NCBI GenBank assembly: GCA_029449235.1
Contig: JANATG010000020.1
Location: forward strand, 62,001 to 126,000
Length of the DNA stretch: 64,000 nt
Direction of reading: 5' to 3'
From: Linnemannia schmuckeri
Lineage: Eukaryota > Mortierellomycota > Mortierellomycetes > Mortierellales > Mortierellaceae
Under the pieces are notes generated by a model. It was not told where the DNA came from. It saw nothing but the letters and a program-made list of their open reading frames with translations, and did not search any database. A program made the translations under genes and the position numbers. Position 1 is the first letter of the stretch. The number at the start of each line of letters is the position of its first letter. Shown piece by piece: positions 23,541 through 34,995 of the stretch.

Positions 23541-25382
23541 ATGATTAAGATATTCCGGATACATCCCCTCGATCTACATGAGATTCGCTCAAGAATAGCC
23601 AGCAATCTTGGTCTTATTGACCTCGCGTCCTGTGCGCGTGTGAGTCAGGACTGGAACGACTCATTTACACCTCCACTCTACAACTCTGTCGTGTTGTGGA
23701 AACATGGCCCCAGCATGGAGTGTGTCGATAGGAACAAACACCTTATAAAACGCCTGAAGATTGAGAGGTCTGCCTATGAAGAACTATCAGTAACACCTGC
23801 ACGAGATACTTTCATTTGTAGTGTCCTGGCCAACTCGACTCTTACCACTTTGGACTTGAGCAGCAATTCGATCGGATCCAATGGAGCTGTCGTGCTGTCT
23901 GAGGCAGTCATGACAAACTCGACACTCACCACTTTGAACTTGAGCAGCAATTCAATTGGGCCCAACGGAGCTGTTGCGCTGTCTGAGGCACTCAAGACCA
24001 ACTCGACACTCACCACCTTGTACTTGTACAACAACTCGATCGGAGACAACGGAGCTGTTGCGCTGTCTGAGGCACTCAAGACCAACTCGACGCTCACCAC
24101 TTTGAACTTGTACAACAGCTTGATCGGAGACAACGGAGCTGTTGCGCTGTCTGAGGCACTCAAGGCTAACTCGACACTCACCACTTTGGACTTGAGCAGC
24201 AATTCAATTGGACCCAACGGAGCTGTTGCATTGTCTGAGGCATTCAAGACCAACTCGACACTCACCACCTTGTACTTGTACAACAACTCGATCGGAGACA
24301 GCGGAGCTGTTGCGCTGTCTGAGGCACTCAAGACCAACTCGACTCTCATCACCTTGAACTTGTACAACAACTCGATCGGAGACAACGGAGCTGTTGCGCT
24401 GTCTGAGGCACTCAAGACCAACTCGACACTCACCACCTTGTACTTGTACAACAACTCGATCGGAGACAACGGAGCTGTTGCGCTGTCTGAGGCACTCAAG
24501 ACCAACTCGACACTCACCACCTTGTACTTGTACAACAACTCGATCGGAGACAACGGAGCTGTTGCGCTGTCTGAGGCACTCAAGGCTAACTCGACACTCA
24601 CCACTTTGAACTTGAGCAGCAATTCAATTGGGCTCAACGGAGCTGTTGCGCTGTCTGAGGCACTCAAGACCAACTCGACACTCACCACTTTGAACTTGTA
24701 CAACAACTCGATCGGAGACAGCGGAGCTGTTGCGCTGTCTGAGGCACTCAAAACCAACTCGACCCTCACCACTTTGAGCTTGAGCAGCAATTCAATTGGA
24801 CCCAACGGAGCTGTTGCATTGTCTGAGGCATTCAAGACCAACTCGACACTCACCACCTTGTACTTGTACAACAACTCGATCGGAGACAACGGAGCTGTTG
24901 CGCTGTCTGAGGCACTCAAGACCAACTCGACGCTCACCACTTTGAACTTGTACAACAGCTCGATCGGAGACAACGGAGCTGTTGCGCTGTCTGAGGCACT
25001 CAAGGCTAACTCGACACTCACCACTTTGGACTTGAGCAGCAATTCAATTGGACCCAACGGAGCTGTTGCGCTGTCTGAAGCACTCAAGACCAACTCGACT
25101 CTCACCACTTTGGACTTGAGCAGCAATTCAATTGGACCCAACGAAGCTGTTGTGCTGTCTGAGGCACTCAAGACCAACTCGACTCTCACCACTTTGAGCT
25201 TGAGCAGCAATTCAATTGGACCCAACGGAGCTGTTGCGCTGTCTGAGGCACTCAAGGCTAACTCGACACTCACCACTTTGGACTTGAGCAGCAATTCAAT
25301 TGGACCCAACGAAGCTGTTGCGCTGTCTGAGGCACTCAAGACCAGCTCGACTCGGACCATTCGGGGGATCGTATTTCAGTGA
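23541..25382 (+). CDS. F-box-like protein with 18 leucine-rich repeats
   Basis: Single-exon gene of 613 aa. The N-terminus HPLDLHEIRSRIASNLGLID, followed by ARVSQDWNDSFTP, resembles the F-box of fungal F-box/LRR proteins, which recruit substrates to SCF ubiquitin ligases. From residue ~98, 18 repeats of exactly 28 aa follow, consensus NSTLTTLxLxxNSIGxNGAVALSEALKx, the ribonuclease-inhibitor/NLR type of LRR. Two unit types alternate irregularly: LSSNSIGPNG and LYNNSIGDNG. The protein ends shortly after the last repeat with TIRGIVFQ. Variation between units sits in the presumed solvent-exposed strand positions (D/N/Y/S after TTL). A truncated copy with 4 repeats is at 63233-63871. The ligand is unknown. 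Confidence 0.85.
   Translation: MIKIFRIHPLDLHEIRSRIASNLGLIDLASCARVSQDWNDSFTPPLYNSVVLWKHGPSMECVDRNKHLIKRLKIERSAYEELSVTPARDTFICSVLANSTLTTLDLSSNSIGSNGAVVLSEAVMTNSTLTTLNLSSNSIGPNGAVALSEALKTNSTLTTLYLYNNSIGDNGAVALSEALKTNSTLTTLNLYNSLIGDNGAVALSEALKANSTLTTLDLSSNSIGPNGAVALSEAFKTNSTLTTLYLYNNSIGDSGAVALSEALKTNSTLITLNLYNNSIGDNGAVALSEALKTNSTLTTLYLYNNSIGDNGAVALSEALKTNSTLTTLYLYNNSIGDNGAVALSEALKANSTLTTLNLSSNSIGLNGAVALSEALKTNSTLTTLNLYNNSIGDSGAVALSEALKTNSTLTTLSLSSNSIGPNGAVALSEAFKTNSTLTTLYLYNNSIGDNGAVALSEALKTNSTLTTLNLYNSSIGDNGAVALSEALKANSTLTTLDLSSNSIGPNGAVALSEALKTNSTLTTLDLSSNSIGPNEAVVLSEALKTNSTLTTLSLSSNSIGPNGAVALSEALKANSTLTTLDLSSNSIGPNEAVALSEALKTSSTRTIRGIVFQ
23832..25343 (+). repeat. 84-bp tandem repeat array, 18 units
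   Basis: In-frame units of exactly 84 bp encode the LRRs of the F-box gene. Several units differ by only a few bases, and blocks recur: units 3-5 resemble 13-15, and 5-7 resemble 12-14. This points to unequal crossing-over or gene conversion of multi-unit blocks. The array also lacks stops on the reverse strand. Confidence 0.95.
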
Positions 25383-25844
25383 CTGTCCATGCCTTATTAA
25401 AAGTGATGAAGATACATGTATTTTTTATAGCGATGTCAGTAAAGATCTCCCCACCCCCACCTTCTTTCTCACCAACTCCTATCCGCGCACTTCTGTCTAA
25501 TCATTTCGTTTTCCAGCACAATGAACCTTTAGTAAATTAATAATGTGCTAACTCGCATTACACTAACCTTGGTTTGGTGTTTAAAAATGCCCTTAAAACC
25601 ATAACACACTTTGACAAGTGAACAAAGCACCGACAACGCTGACCTGGATTTTTAACGAAGCAAGGATTGAGAAAGCCAACGTTGAAGATTTCGAAGGAAG
25701 ACTTTAGGCTCGCATGGGCTACTACCGAGCATTAATGACACATATGAGGCTGGCACCCATGGTGCGCACCAATGCATATGTTGAACAGCCCTTAAATAAA
25801 CACGCAAAGAAATAGAGAATGGAAAATATAGAGATGTTGTTCTT
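25383..25844. other. 3' flank of the F-box/LRR gene
   Basis: About 60 bp of this flank (AGATACATGTATTTTTTAT and neighbours) is shared with the downstream flank of the inverted copy near 63030-63070, so the duplication extended past the stop codon. The rest shows no gene. Confidence 0.45.
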
Positions 25845-26150
25845 TTGAATCCAGTGCGCCCCAAGTACATTGCATGGCGAACTATCCTCAAACAACATAC
25901 CATCAAAACACGATGGACTGATGACGACCTCCATACGGTCTTGTCTTTCCAGCCTCCCACTTTCGACATTAAACCTCAATATAACATCACCATCCCACAA
26001 CTGCTGACCTGCTGCCTTATCGGCATCTCAACAGCCAACACCGTCCGTCTTCTGCACCAACACACACAATCGAGCAATGACATTATCCAGACTATAGCAT
26101 ATGGAATCAACAAAACCATTGCTCAAAATAACTGGATCAAGGCTAATTAA
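25845..26150 (+). pseudogene. Probable C-terminal remnant of a LINE reverse-transcriptase ORF
   Basis: The open frame encodes about 100 residues ending at a natural stop. It contains RPKYIAWRTILKQH, then TDDDLHTVLSFQPPTF, NITIPQLLTCCLIGIS and a tail DIIQTIAYGINKTIAQNNW. The W..IL.QH opening, aromatic/Pro-rich middle and terminal helix are what I associate with the region after the Cys-His motif at the end of fungal non-LTR retrotransposon ORF2. The reverse transcriptase and Cys-His part are absent upstream, so this is a 5'-truncated scrap at best. The call rests on pattern recognition only. Confidence 0.35.
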
Positions 26151-26231
26151 GCCACAATAAAAATCTCTTATTCTACCCCCCCGCCTAAAAAAAAAAAGTT
26201 CTTTGAACAAATCTATAGAACAATAATGAAA

Positions 26232-27120
26232 TTAACATAGTGTGACGGGGCATTTACCTAAGAACCTGTTGGGTCCCAGGTCCTCGATATGATACCTATC
26301 AGGATAGACAGGAGTATACTTGTTCCAGCGTGGGACAAATTTGCCTTGATTATTGGCTCGTAGGGCCGTCCGGAAATTTGGGTATCTCTTGGGGAGTAAA
26401 AAGTACTGGATGAAGAATCTCCGCACTTTGAAAACGCCGAGGATGAAGATTGTGAGGCGAACGCGGTGCGAAGACGGTCGGTGAGGAGGGATGAGACGAT
26501 ATGGCGGCCGAGGGGGTGCAGTGCCTTGGGTGCTTTTGAGAGGAGGAGGCCGGTGGTTGCGCGATTGCGACGTTTGAGGGTGCGTAGACCATGTTCTCGT
26601 GCTCGTAGTTCTTCAGTGGAGCAATAAGAATAGAAAGAGAAACGGGAGGCTTGGTTAGTGTTTGGTGGTAGCGTCCACAGAATTGCGGATTGATGGGCTG
26701 TTGTTTATGTGTGTGTGCGTTTTCTTTATTACTGCTACCCTACGGTCTGCAGATTGTCGGCAGTTCCATTTTCCTTTTGTTTGCTTGTTGATTTTTACCT
26801 CGGACCATTGGGCGAGTTCGTCAAAGGTCTCAAGGATGCTTTCAATCTTCATGTTTTGTCCGTGGATTGTCCAGACAGCCAGCAGCGCCTTATGGACGAA
26901 AGCATTATTATGAGAAGAAAAAAGAGCGTTATTAATGGATCGGTTCATATCGTTCCACAAGTAAAACGAGTGCTGTAGAAAGTGCAAACTGCACCTTTAG
27001 CTTTCTCCGCTCTTGCGGGATGCAAATGCATGAAAACAAAAGCAACATGTACCGCTAAATGTGTGCTGTGTAAATCGATTACCCGAGCATCAGACCTCTC
27101 CATTGTCTTTTTCGATAATT

Positions 27121-27153
<33 letters not shown>

Positions 27154-27794
27154 TCCGAACGGCAAGGGTCAGAGAAAGAAATAACACAAAAAGTTTTTAC
27201 GTTTTTCTCGAGATCGGTGATTTGACGCCATTCGAGGCGATTGATCCATGACACGGGTTCGAGGACAGAGAGCGCCAGGGTGTAGAGATAGTCCTCCTGT
27301 CGGTTAGGATAGTGTCCATGGATGAAATTGAGTTTCTCCAATGCCAACTGTTCACGCCTCACATCCTTCAAATCCTCCTCGAGATCCTCCTTCCCTTCGG
27401 TCATGCGTCGGTACACCTGTCTTTTGTAGGTCTCTGTCATCTCACTCAGAAGCAACCCGGTATCGTCAGCTTGTTTGGGACACTGTGTCGCAAATTGCTT
27501 TGTAGCAGCGAGGATCTTGGAGATGGAGGGGATGACATATGTTTTGAAGAGCGCGAATTCAAGCGAGATGACATTGACGTATGGGAAATCATAGCCGCCG
27601 GTTGCGGCGGAGACTTCTTTGGCAACGGCGAGGTCACGGAGAGGAAAGGTTGGGTCAGGGTACTTGCGGAGTAGGTTGTTGATACGACGGTAGCGGAGGT
27701 GGCGGACGAGGGACATGTATGCGAGGACGAGGGGGCCATATTTTAGGGAAGGATTTGCCCTTGCGAAGGTGAAAAGAGAAGTTAGGAATGACAT
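26232..27794 (-). CDS. mpaB/Lcp-type (DUF2236) ER-bound oxygenase, one apparent frameshift
   Basis: Membrane-associated oxygenase of the mpaB'/latex-clearing DUF2236 family, histidine-coordinated haem proteins; mpaB cuts a lipid side chain in mycophenolate synthesis, but the substrate here is unknown. Exons: 27794-27201, 26888-26799 and 26610-26232. Landmarks: LRYRRINNLLRKYPDP, the segment FPYVNVISLEFALFKTYVIP, EKLNFIHGHYPN, LYTLALSVLEPVSWI, and in exon 2 KIESILETFDELAQW. Exon 3 starts NYEHENMVYAPSNVAIA in one frame and continues ATTGLLLSKAPKALHPLGR in another; one extra G near 26560 would join them into the usual family sequence. The protein ends YHIEDLGPNRFLGKCPVTLC. It is a pseudogene or has a base missing in the read. 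Confidence 0.72.
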
Positions 27795-28309
27795 AGGGAT
27801 GAGACAGTGAGTTTGAGAGAGAATGAGGAAGAGAGATGAGGAAAAGAAGAATGCTACGAAGAAGAAAAGGGCTAAGAAAAAGAAAGCTAATAATAAGAAG
27901 CGGGAAAGAGGAAAGGGAAGGAGGAAGGGGGCAAATGCACTATAGAAAAATAAGAACAAAGAGGGTAGAGCAGAGTGTACAAAGTGCTCTCATGGCATGC
28001 AAATTGGAGAGGCACAGAGAGGCACTAGGTATGGGGATAGTGTGCCATCGGATGTATTTGAGGGTGCGTCTCTCTGGAAAGTCAATTGGGAAATTGAGAG
28101 AAAAGACGCGTCTTTTTTATTCTTGGTGGACGGTCAGCCACAACTGGCACAGAAGGGAGGGAAGGCTGTTGGTGAAATGTCGCGTCCAGAACAACAACAT
28201 AAAAATTATTACTTCTTTGTCGTCTTGTTGTCTCTTCATCACACTCTCCCTCTCCACTCCTTCTCTTTACTTCCCTCCGACGCCAACTACACACACTACA
28301 CATAATATT
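27795..28309. promoter_or_regulatory. Divergent promoter region, mpaB-like gene / ASK1
   Basis: The two starts are 515 bp apart and diverge. The mpaB side is purine-rich on the plus strand (AAGAAGAAAAGGGCTAAG...), i.e. CT-rich 5' leader on its own strand; the ASK1 side is CT-rich. No specific operator is recognised. Confidence 0.4.
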
Positions 28310-31155
28310 ATGGCGTCCTCTTCATCCTCATCATCAAATCCACTCACAACAGACGACGTCCTCGACGAGATCGAGCGACTCGACCAAAGCATAACCCGCA
28401 CCATGCAGGAGATTGGTACTTACTCTCACCTGGTTATTACTCTTCTTTCTTCAAAGGGCAAGTAAACAACAATAAAAACAATAAAGACTAACAACCACCT
28501 TCAAAAAATATAGATCAGAGCTTCTCAGACTGCCAGATCATCGTGTCGTCAAAGATCCTGCCACAGATCGACCGCTTCGCAGAGTCATCACGGGAAGTCT
28601 GGGAACACGCCCGTCTCTGGATCAACTTCTTCGAAGCCGCTACCGCTCCATCAACTCCCGCAGTTGGACGCAGAGCACAGGCTATCAGGAACGCCAGGAA
28701 CAGACAACAGGCTGCCATGGCTGCTTCTACCAATGCCGCAAATGCACAAGGAAAAACAACAACAGGAACAACAGCAGCGGCTACAGCAGCGGCTACAGCA
28801 GCTCAGTCGGAATCAACAACCCCTGATTACAATCAAAGCGATGATCTCGGCAGCTCAACCAACCGTCGACGCATCAGCAACATCAACCTCGTTTCATCGA
28901 GACTCTCGCCAGACTTTCTTGATGGCTCACCTTCGGCTTCCTTGCCACCAACACCAACACCCCTTGGCAGCAGTAGGAATCGTTTACATCAGGGCACTCA
29001 TATCGCACCCCCTGCAAAGATTCAGTGGCCCAACAAGGACGCACCGGGCAACGCCACACCTACGCGGCGACCTTACGAGTATAATGCAGGACAAGACCGA
29101 GGCTCGACCACTCCTACTATCACTCTCAGGGACCGTCCCATGTCTCTCTCGAGCTATACCCAGCAAGCAAAGACAACAACACCCACCCGAGGCAATGTCA
29201 GCGGAGGATTTAAGGAGCTCGATGTCGCTGAGGACCACCAAGACGTCATTACACCACCTACTACTCTGCAGTTCTCGGTTCCGGAGTCTAAAGTGGCGAC
29301 GACGCCACGGTCTGTCTTGGCCAAGAGTCGCGTCAATAAGATTCAAATGAAGGATGGTCTCGTCATTCCTCAGCCAATCTTCGTAAACGACGATGAAGAC
29401 GTGGAGGACGCAGCCTTTGTTGAGCGATACACAGGACGAGGCCCCGACGAGGCTGATATTGGAGGATCGAAAAAGAGAGGTCGTGAAGGCGATTTCTTAG
29501 ATCAAGAAGACCACCCGGCTGAGGGTCGCTCTTGGGCAACCTTGACAGAGCAACAACGAAACAAGGAGCGGCTGCTGAAGAGTCCTCGCAAAATGGCCAG
29601 CGTCCAGGATTTTTTTGCCGTGCCGTCTTCGACAGTTCGCTCGCGGGATCAGGAACATGATGATGACAATGATGACGGTCCTCAGAGCCCCAGCCGTCAG
29701 GCTGCATCTCATAGAACCCAGCATGCAGAGGACGAAGACGGAGTTGACCCACTGCTTGCAGCTTTAGCAACACCTCCCGAGATCCGACGAGGCATTCAGG
29801 AGTACAAAGCACGCGCCTCTCTTCTCCCCCAGCGGCCTGCACCTCCTGCCTGGACTGCGCCCACTACCACTTCCTCGGTTTCTAGTGCACCTGTCACCAC
29901 AAGCGCCTCTACTACGTTGGCACCAGTATCATTGGCATCCACGATCACCTTTGCCTCTATACCACCGCCTTCATCATCCAATGCTGTTCCAATGTCAAAA
30001 GCAACGGTTACTGCTTCCATGACAGTAAGTGGGACCATTGTGACACCTGCTCCTACCAGCACTACCGGCGCCATGAACCCTCCTGCGAGAGTCAATAGTG
30101 ACAGCAGCATCGACTCTCTTTTCAGGCAATCAATCAGCTCTGGATTTGAGGCGACATCCAATCGGCGACAGACTATGGCAACACCCACGGACTTGTCAAG
30201 AGGCCCGTATGGACATCCTGGCGCCTTTGGCAGTCGTGGAGGAGGTGGTAGGAGCAGCATTGGTGGAACATCGTTCCGTGCAGCTCTCACATCTGCACCA
30301 TTCGCCACACCCAAACCTGCAGGATCTATAAACGGTCGTCTCAGCATGCTGGGATCTGCATTGAGGAAGTCTCTCTACCCCACATCACCGTCTCCCGCGA
30401 GTCGGGCCGCTGCTTCAGCTATTGCTGCTGCCGCCGCTGCAAGCAACACTTCTAAGGCAACATCATCTGAACAACAACGTTCCCCACTACCTCCTTCACC
30501 GCGGCGAACCAACGGTCTTGCACGGCCTTCAATGCCTGCGGGTATGGCAGTTTATTCAACTGGGGAATCAACAAGGATGGCGTCTACGCCTGCCAACCTG
30601 CTCTCTCAAAAGCAGGGTCAGGCGACAGGCACTACCCCTTCTTTTACACCCGGCCAGAGCAACATTCAACTGGGCAATACAGAAGACTACTCGGGAGCGT
30701 TTTCGACACCTTTCTCACGGAATCCACCTCCGGCACCCAGACTTGGATATCACTCGGATACTCTGATGACACAGAGCAGTCTGGGACTGAACCATGATGG
30801 GTTTGGAGGATATGAAAGCGAAGACCGGACTAGATTGACGATGGCGAGCGCGAGCAGTAGCGGATTGGAAGGTAGAGGGGCAGGAGGGGGAAGAATAGGC
30901 GATGGTATGTCGTCGACCGGAGGACACACCTCAGCGACCAGTGACAGTGGACCTTTCACGGAAGAGGAAGAGGATGAGACGGGCGACGGAGATGACGACG
31001 ATATCAGCGGAATACGGTCACCTTGCCCGCCTGGACGCACGCTTTATGGATCGACGACAGATTTGAAGAGCGTGGCGCAGGCGACCGCTTCCAATCCTTC
31101 TCTTGCATCGAAGGCTGCTTATTCGTCCACCTCCCAACCACATAGACGCTTTTAA
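28310..31155 (+). CDS. ASK1: DASH/Dam1 complex subunit Ask1
   Basis: Kinetochore protein of the DASH ring that couples chromosomes to microtubule ends. Exon 1 is 28310-28415 and exon 2 is 28514-31155, giving 915 aa. The conserved domain is at residues ~14-75: DDVLDEIERLDQSITRTMQE, then FSDCQIIVSSKILPQIDRFA and SREVWEHARLWINFFEAA. The remaining ~830 residues are low-complexity, rich in Ser/Thr/Pro/Ala, with many TP/SP sites that could be Cdk targets (Ask1 is a Cdk1 substrate in yeast), an acidic patch EEEEDETGDGDDDDISG and poly-Ala runs. Yeast Ask1 is under 300 aa, so this tail is unusually long. Frame is kept over the single intron. Confidence 0.9.
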
Positions 31156-32209
31156 TTAAACATGGGGTGGCGCAAGCACTCATAGGATGTTCACACGTTT
31201 TCCTTTTTCGCAGCAGGGATTCATTATCTGAAAAACATGGATAACGGGTTGCCATTAATGGAGATGGCTTTTTCTTGTTGCTCTTTTTCTTCGAGAGAAA
31301 GGTACGACACTCTAATAATGCCGCTCCACTTTCCCCCCACTTTGCAACTCAGAACGTTAATGCGGACTCCTCTTGTTCCAGGGATGAAAAGGGATGACTG
31401 GCATTGACTGCGCGTGAGAAGAAAAAAATTATTGCATTCGATTGATCAGGATGTTTGTTGTTTACATGTTGTTTTCGTGTTTTGTTTATTGGCTTGGACA
31501 AACAAGCGCTCTCTTGGGACTTTTCAGCTTTCAACTCCAACACTCCATCGGCAGAGAGGCAGAGCAGTTAGGCCAGAGAGAGCAAGCAAAAACCTGAAGA
31601 ACGAACGCGAGAATGTGAAGACCCACTGGAAGGGTTCAGACTTGGATATTTTTACTCCTTGGTGGCAGTGTTCTAGAGCTGGGACAAAACACTTGTTTTC
31701 TAGGCCTCGGAACTTTTTTATAACATTTTAGCATTGTCCACAAAGACGAATAAAAAGTAAAAAGACCCGGATTGGTGATAATGCGTGTGCAAATTGTGTG
31801 TGCCTCGATTTTTTTTGGGTGTGTGAGAAGAGCCAACCAGTCATCGTGGCGGCATTGCTGAGGATTTGATTTCCCCTCTTTTTTTCTCATAGGTGTCTTT
31901 GTAGCTTTCCAACCGACAGCATTCATGCCTTGTGTCGTTGTCCCTTTCTTTTTTCTCTTCATAGCCTCACCTCGTGTATTTCCTTTCCTTCACCGCCTCG
32001 GCTCTCGATGGACGTTCAATCAAGAGTGATATCTTTGGCCTTTTTTTTTCTTTTTTCTCGCACTGATTGGCAAAGAGACAAATGTGGATTCGCAAAGAGT
32101 GTTTTTATTATTTACAGAATGTGGTTTTTTTGCAATGGATATATGACTTTTGTTGGGTTGACAAAAAAGAAAAGACTAATGCAAATCCGCTCCAGGAAAG
32201 AAAGCGACT
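31156..32209. other. Intergenic, convergent 3' ends
   Basis: This separates the 3' ends of ASK1 and the peroxiredoxin gene. Short frames here are T-rich and unsupported, and no other feature was found. Confidence 0.5.
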
Positions 32210-32893
32210 TTAGGCGGTGGCGGGCTGAGTGCCGGGCTGGGTAGCAAAGCGGAGGTAGGGCTTGACGGTCTTGAAGCCGGGGAAGAGGGTGGCGGCCTCC
32301 TCGTTGGAGACGGAGGGGTGGACGATGACGTCGTCGCCGTGCTTCCAGTTGGCAGGGGTGGTGATGCGGTTCTTGTCACCGAGCTGAAGCGAGTCGACAA
32401 CACGGAGGATCTCGTCAAAGTTGCGACCGGTCGAAGCGGGGTAGGAGAGGGTCAAACGGATGGTCTTCTTGGGGTCAATGATGAAGACGGAGCGGACGGT
32501 GAATGGGATACCCTTAGCATCGAGGTTGGTCAAGTCCTGGTAGTCCAACATGTCATAGAGGGTCGAGATCTTGCGGTCGGCATCGGCGATGATGGGGAAC
32601 TTGACCTCGACGTTGTTGACCTCATTAATATCCTTGATCCACGCCTCGTGGGACTCGAGGCCGTTGGCGGAGAGACCGATGACCTTGACGTTGCGCTCGT
32701 CAAACTTGGGCTGAAGGCGGGCGACAACACCGAGCTCGGTGGTGCAGACGGGGGTGAAGTCTGCGGGGTGGGAGAAGAGGATGGCCCAGGAGTTGCCGAT
32801 AAAGTCGTGGAACTTGATGGGGCCCTGGGTGGTCTCGGCATCAAAGTTGGGGGCGATCGAGCCAAGGCGGAGGGGGTTGCGGTCGGGAGACAT
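32210..32893 (-). CDS. 1-Cys peroxiredoxin (Prx6 class)
   Basis: Thiol peroxidase reducing hydrogen peroxide and organic hydroperoxides. Intronless, 227 aa. The start is the ATG before SPDRNPLRLGSIAPNF. Active site HPADFTPVCTTELG has the peroxidatic Cys at residue 50 with the conserved Pro and Thr. Further hallmarks: NVKVIGLSANGLESHEAWIKD, FPIIADADRKISTLYDMLD and the C-terminal arm NRITTPANWKHGDDVIVHPS, diagnostic of the Prx6 class. No resolving Cys in the usual 2-Cys C-terminal position and no mitochondrial presequence, so probably cytosolic. Codon use is strongly biased to G/C-ending codons, as expected for an abundant protein. Confidence 0.96.
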   Translation of the reverse strand: MSPDRNPLRLGSIAPNFDAETTQGPIKFHDFIGNSWAILFSHPADFTPVCTTELGVVARLQPKFDERNVKVIGLSANGLESHEAWIKDINEVNNVEVKFPIIADADRKISTLYDMLDYQDLTNLDAKGIPFTVRSVFIIDPKKTIRLTLSYPASTGRNFDEILRVVDSLQLGDKNRITTPANWKHGDDVIVHPSVSNEEAATLFPGFKTVKPYLRFATQPGTQPATA

Positions 32894-32995
32894 GTTTGAT
32901 ATGTGTTGTTGTTGGTTGTGAAAGGGGAGAGTAGTTGAGTGAAGAAGAAGAAGTAAAAGAAAAAGAAAGGAAAGTAAGAAAAGATCCCGGATTCG

Positions 32996-33002
32996 TTTTA
33001 TA
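32996..33002 (-). promoter_or_regulatory. TATA box of the peroxiredoxin gene
   Basis: TATAAAA on the minus strand, about 103 bp upstream of the peroxiredoxin start codon, in front of an A/G-poor leader. Position and sequence fit a TATA-driven, inducible promoter. Confidence 0.45.
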
Positions 33003-34995
33003 CTTCCAATGTGGACAAAAGAATGTCGCCACCGCGGAGTAAAGACGCAATACAAAAAAAAAAACAAAGTTAACTGGGTGACAGTCATGGCGCTCTTCTT
33101 TTTTCTCTTTTCTTACTTTCTCATGCCTTCTTGCTTTCTTACTTTCTTGCTTTTGATTGTCTTTGTCACCAAAGGGATCGATTTCGCCATCGAGGGTGAT
33201 TTGACAGTCACACGTCCTGAATATCATTCGCTCTCCTTTGTATAAAAAAAAAAAAGAAAGGCCAGAACAAGAACAAGAACAAGAAAGCAGGGCTCGTTGT
33301 TTGTCAATCAACTAAACCAACAGAAGTGCAAGTGTGTAACCAGCGAGTCCTGCCTCTTGCCCTTTGTTCAATCGCAACCAACCCTGTGCTCTTTCTTTCT
33401 TCCTTTTTTTTTTTAAGCCTTGCAAGTCGTCAAGCCTGGCCTCTGCCCTAAAATCACGCCATCGTGCTCTCGTCTCGCCAAAGATCAATGCCCTCTTGCT
33501 TTCTTCCTTGTCTGTGTATTTGACTAATAAGCAACAAAAAAATGCCCTTGACGCGTTCTTCCCTTCTGCCTCCTTTCTTCTTCTTCCACAACGTTCTTTT
33601 TGTGTTTTGGGGTGGAGTCTCAATTGCCCTTGCCTTGCTTGACAGCAAAGAGATGCATGATTGAACAACGACAACGACACCACAGACAAAGGAACAACGT
33701 GCGGCATCTACTTTTGCCATCGTCGTACCCAGACTAACAACACAAGGAAAACGAGATCAATGGAGCAATCCTTATCCACTCTTGCATCTTTTCTACGAGA
33801 TCGATGATCATGATCACGATGGGTTACTAACAGTCCTTCGGAAGCGCTTAACTTCGAGCTCTTTTAGAAACGCAACTAACGAAGATGAAGAAGGGTCCAC
33901 CCCTTCTTCATCTTACACATTCATACTTACTCTGCCATACCCTTTTTTTTCTTCCCTCTCCCTTCCTTCTTACCCCCAACATCATCGTTTCTTACTTTTT
34001 TCTTTTCTTCTTTTCACTCTTCTTCTTTTCATTCTTCTTTCTTTTGCACTCACTCTTTGTAACAAAAAAAGATCGCTCTTATTGTTTTTTCATGGTCTCC
34101 TTTCCTTTCCTTTCTTCTCTCCATCTTATGTTTTTTCTACACTACTCTATTCTTCTCTACCATAGGCTCGTAGAATGACACGCCGCACTGTTGTTGCGCC
34201 ATGCTACTATTCTTGAGAGCGATCAAGAGTCAGGGGCAGGATATCAATCGACGCGATCGTGTACTTTCGCCCAACCTCTCCAATTTCTCAACCACCAAGG
34301 ATCACATCTACTACAATAAGTCTCTTTCAACTTTACAGGAACTTATGTTGGAGGACGACAATAACATCTCCAGGAAATTGACGATGCTTTCTTTTTTTCT
34401 GATGGGGCGTTAAAAAAAACGATGAAAGAGGATTGACTTGAGAAGTTCATTCATTCGTCGCAGACTGATTGCGAAAAAGCAGATCAGTATAATGGCCAAA
34501 CAACAACACAACACCCCCTCTACTTTTCCCTCTTTGTTTTCGCACGCGCGAAATGTGTCGAGAATGACAAAAAAAAATGTTCGCAGGGGTGGCGGGAGTA
34601 AGAGCGGGAAGAGGGAGACGACATATGCAAGCAAAGGGTCGTGCGTGCGTGCGTTGAATGCTCAGTTGTCGTATTGGTTGAGTGGAAGGATCGATGGAGG
34701 GGGGCATCTTAAAACGTCGTCACAGCTCAATTTTTGAGAAAGAGACGTGTAATGTGCGTGGAATTGACAGTAGGGCAGGGGCATGGATGGGCGAAGAGGT
34801 ACGATTCAGGAACGATAGCAAATATCACTGTGACCAGTGATCAGTGGTCAACTTGCTGACAACCGTGCTAGTTTCACATCCAAGGGACCATTAGTCAGCG
34901 CGTAGGAAAGACATCAGCAATAAAAGAAACGATGGGATTTGTACAGGAATTGATTACATTATTATTGTGGTCTATGAATATGAGAATGCAAGTTA
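33003..34995. other. 2-kb intergenic, no gene recognised
   Basis: This lies between the peroxiredoxin promoter and the 3' end of the mannosyltransferase. It has CT-rich tracts (33900-34160) and A-runs. Open frames are short and T-rich, and none carries a recognisable domain. Confidence 0.45.

Noticed and set aside
23774..25360. 528-codon open frame on the minus strand opposite the LRR array
   Set aside because: It is a by-product of the 84-bp repeat, whose reverse complement happens to lack stops; it has no family resemblance and the plus-strand LRR reading explains the constraint.
33780..34413. T-rich and S-rich frames between the peroxiredoxin and mannosyltransferase genes
   Set aside because: Low-complexity CT-tract translations without motifs; judged non-coding.
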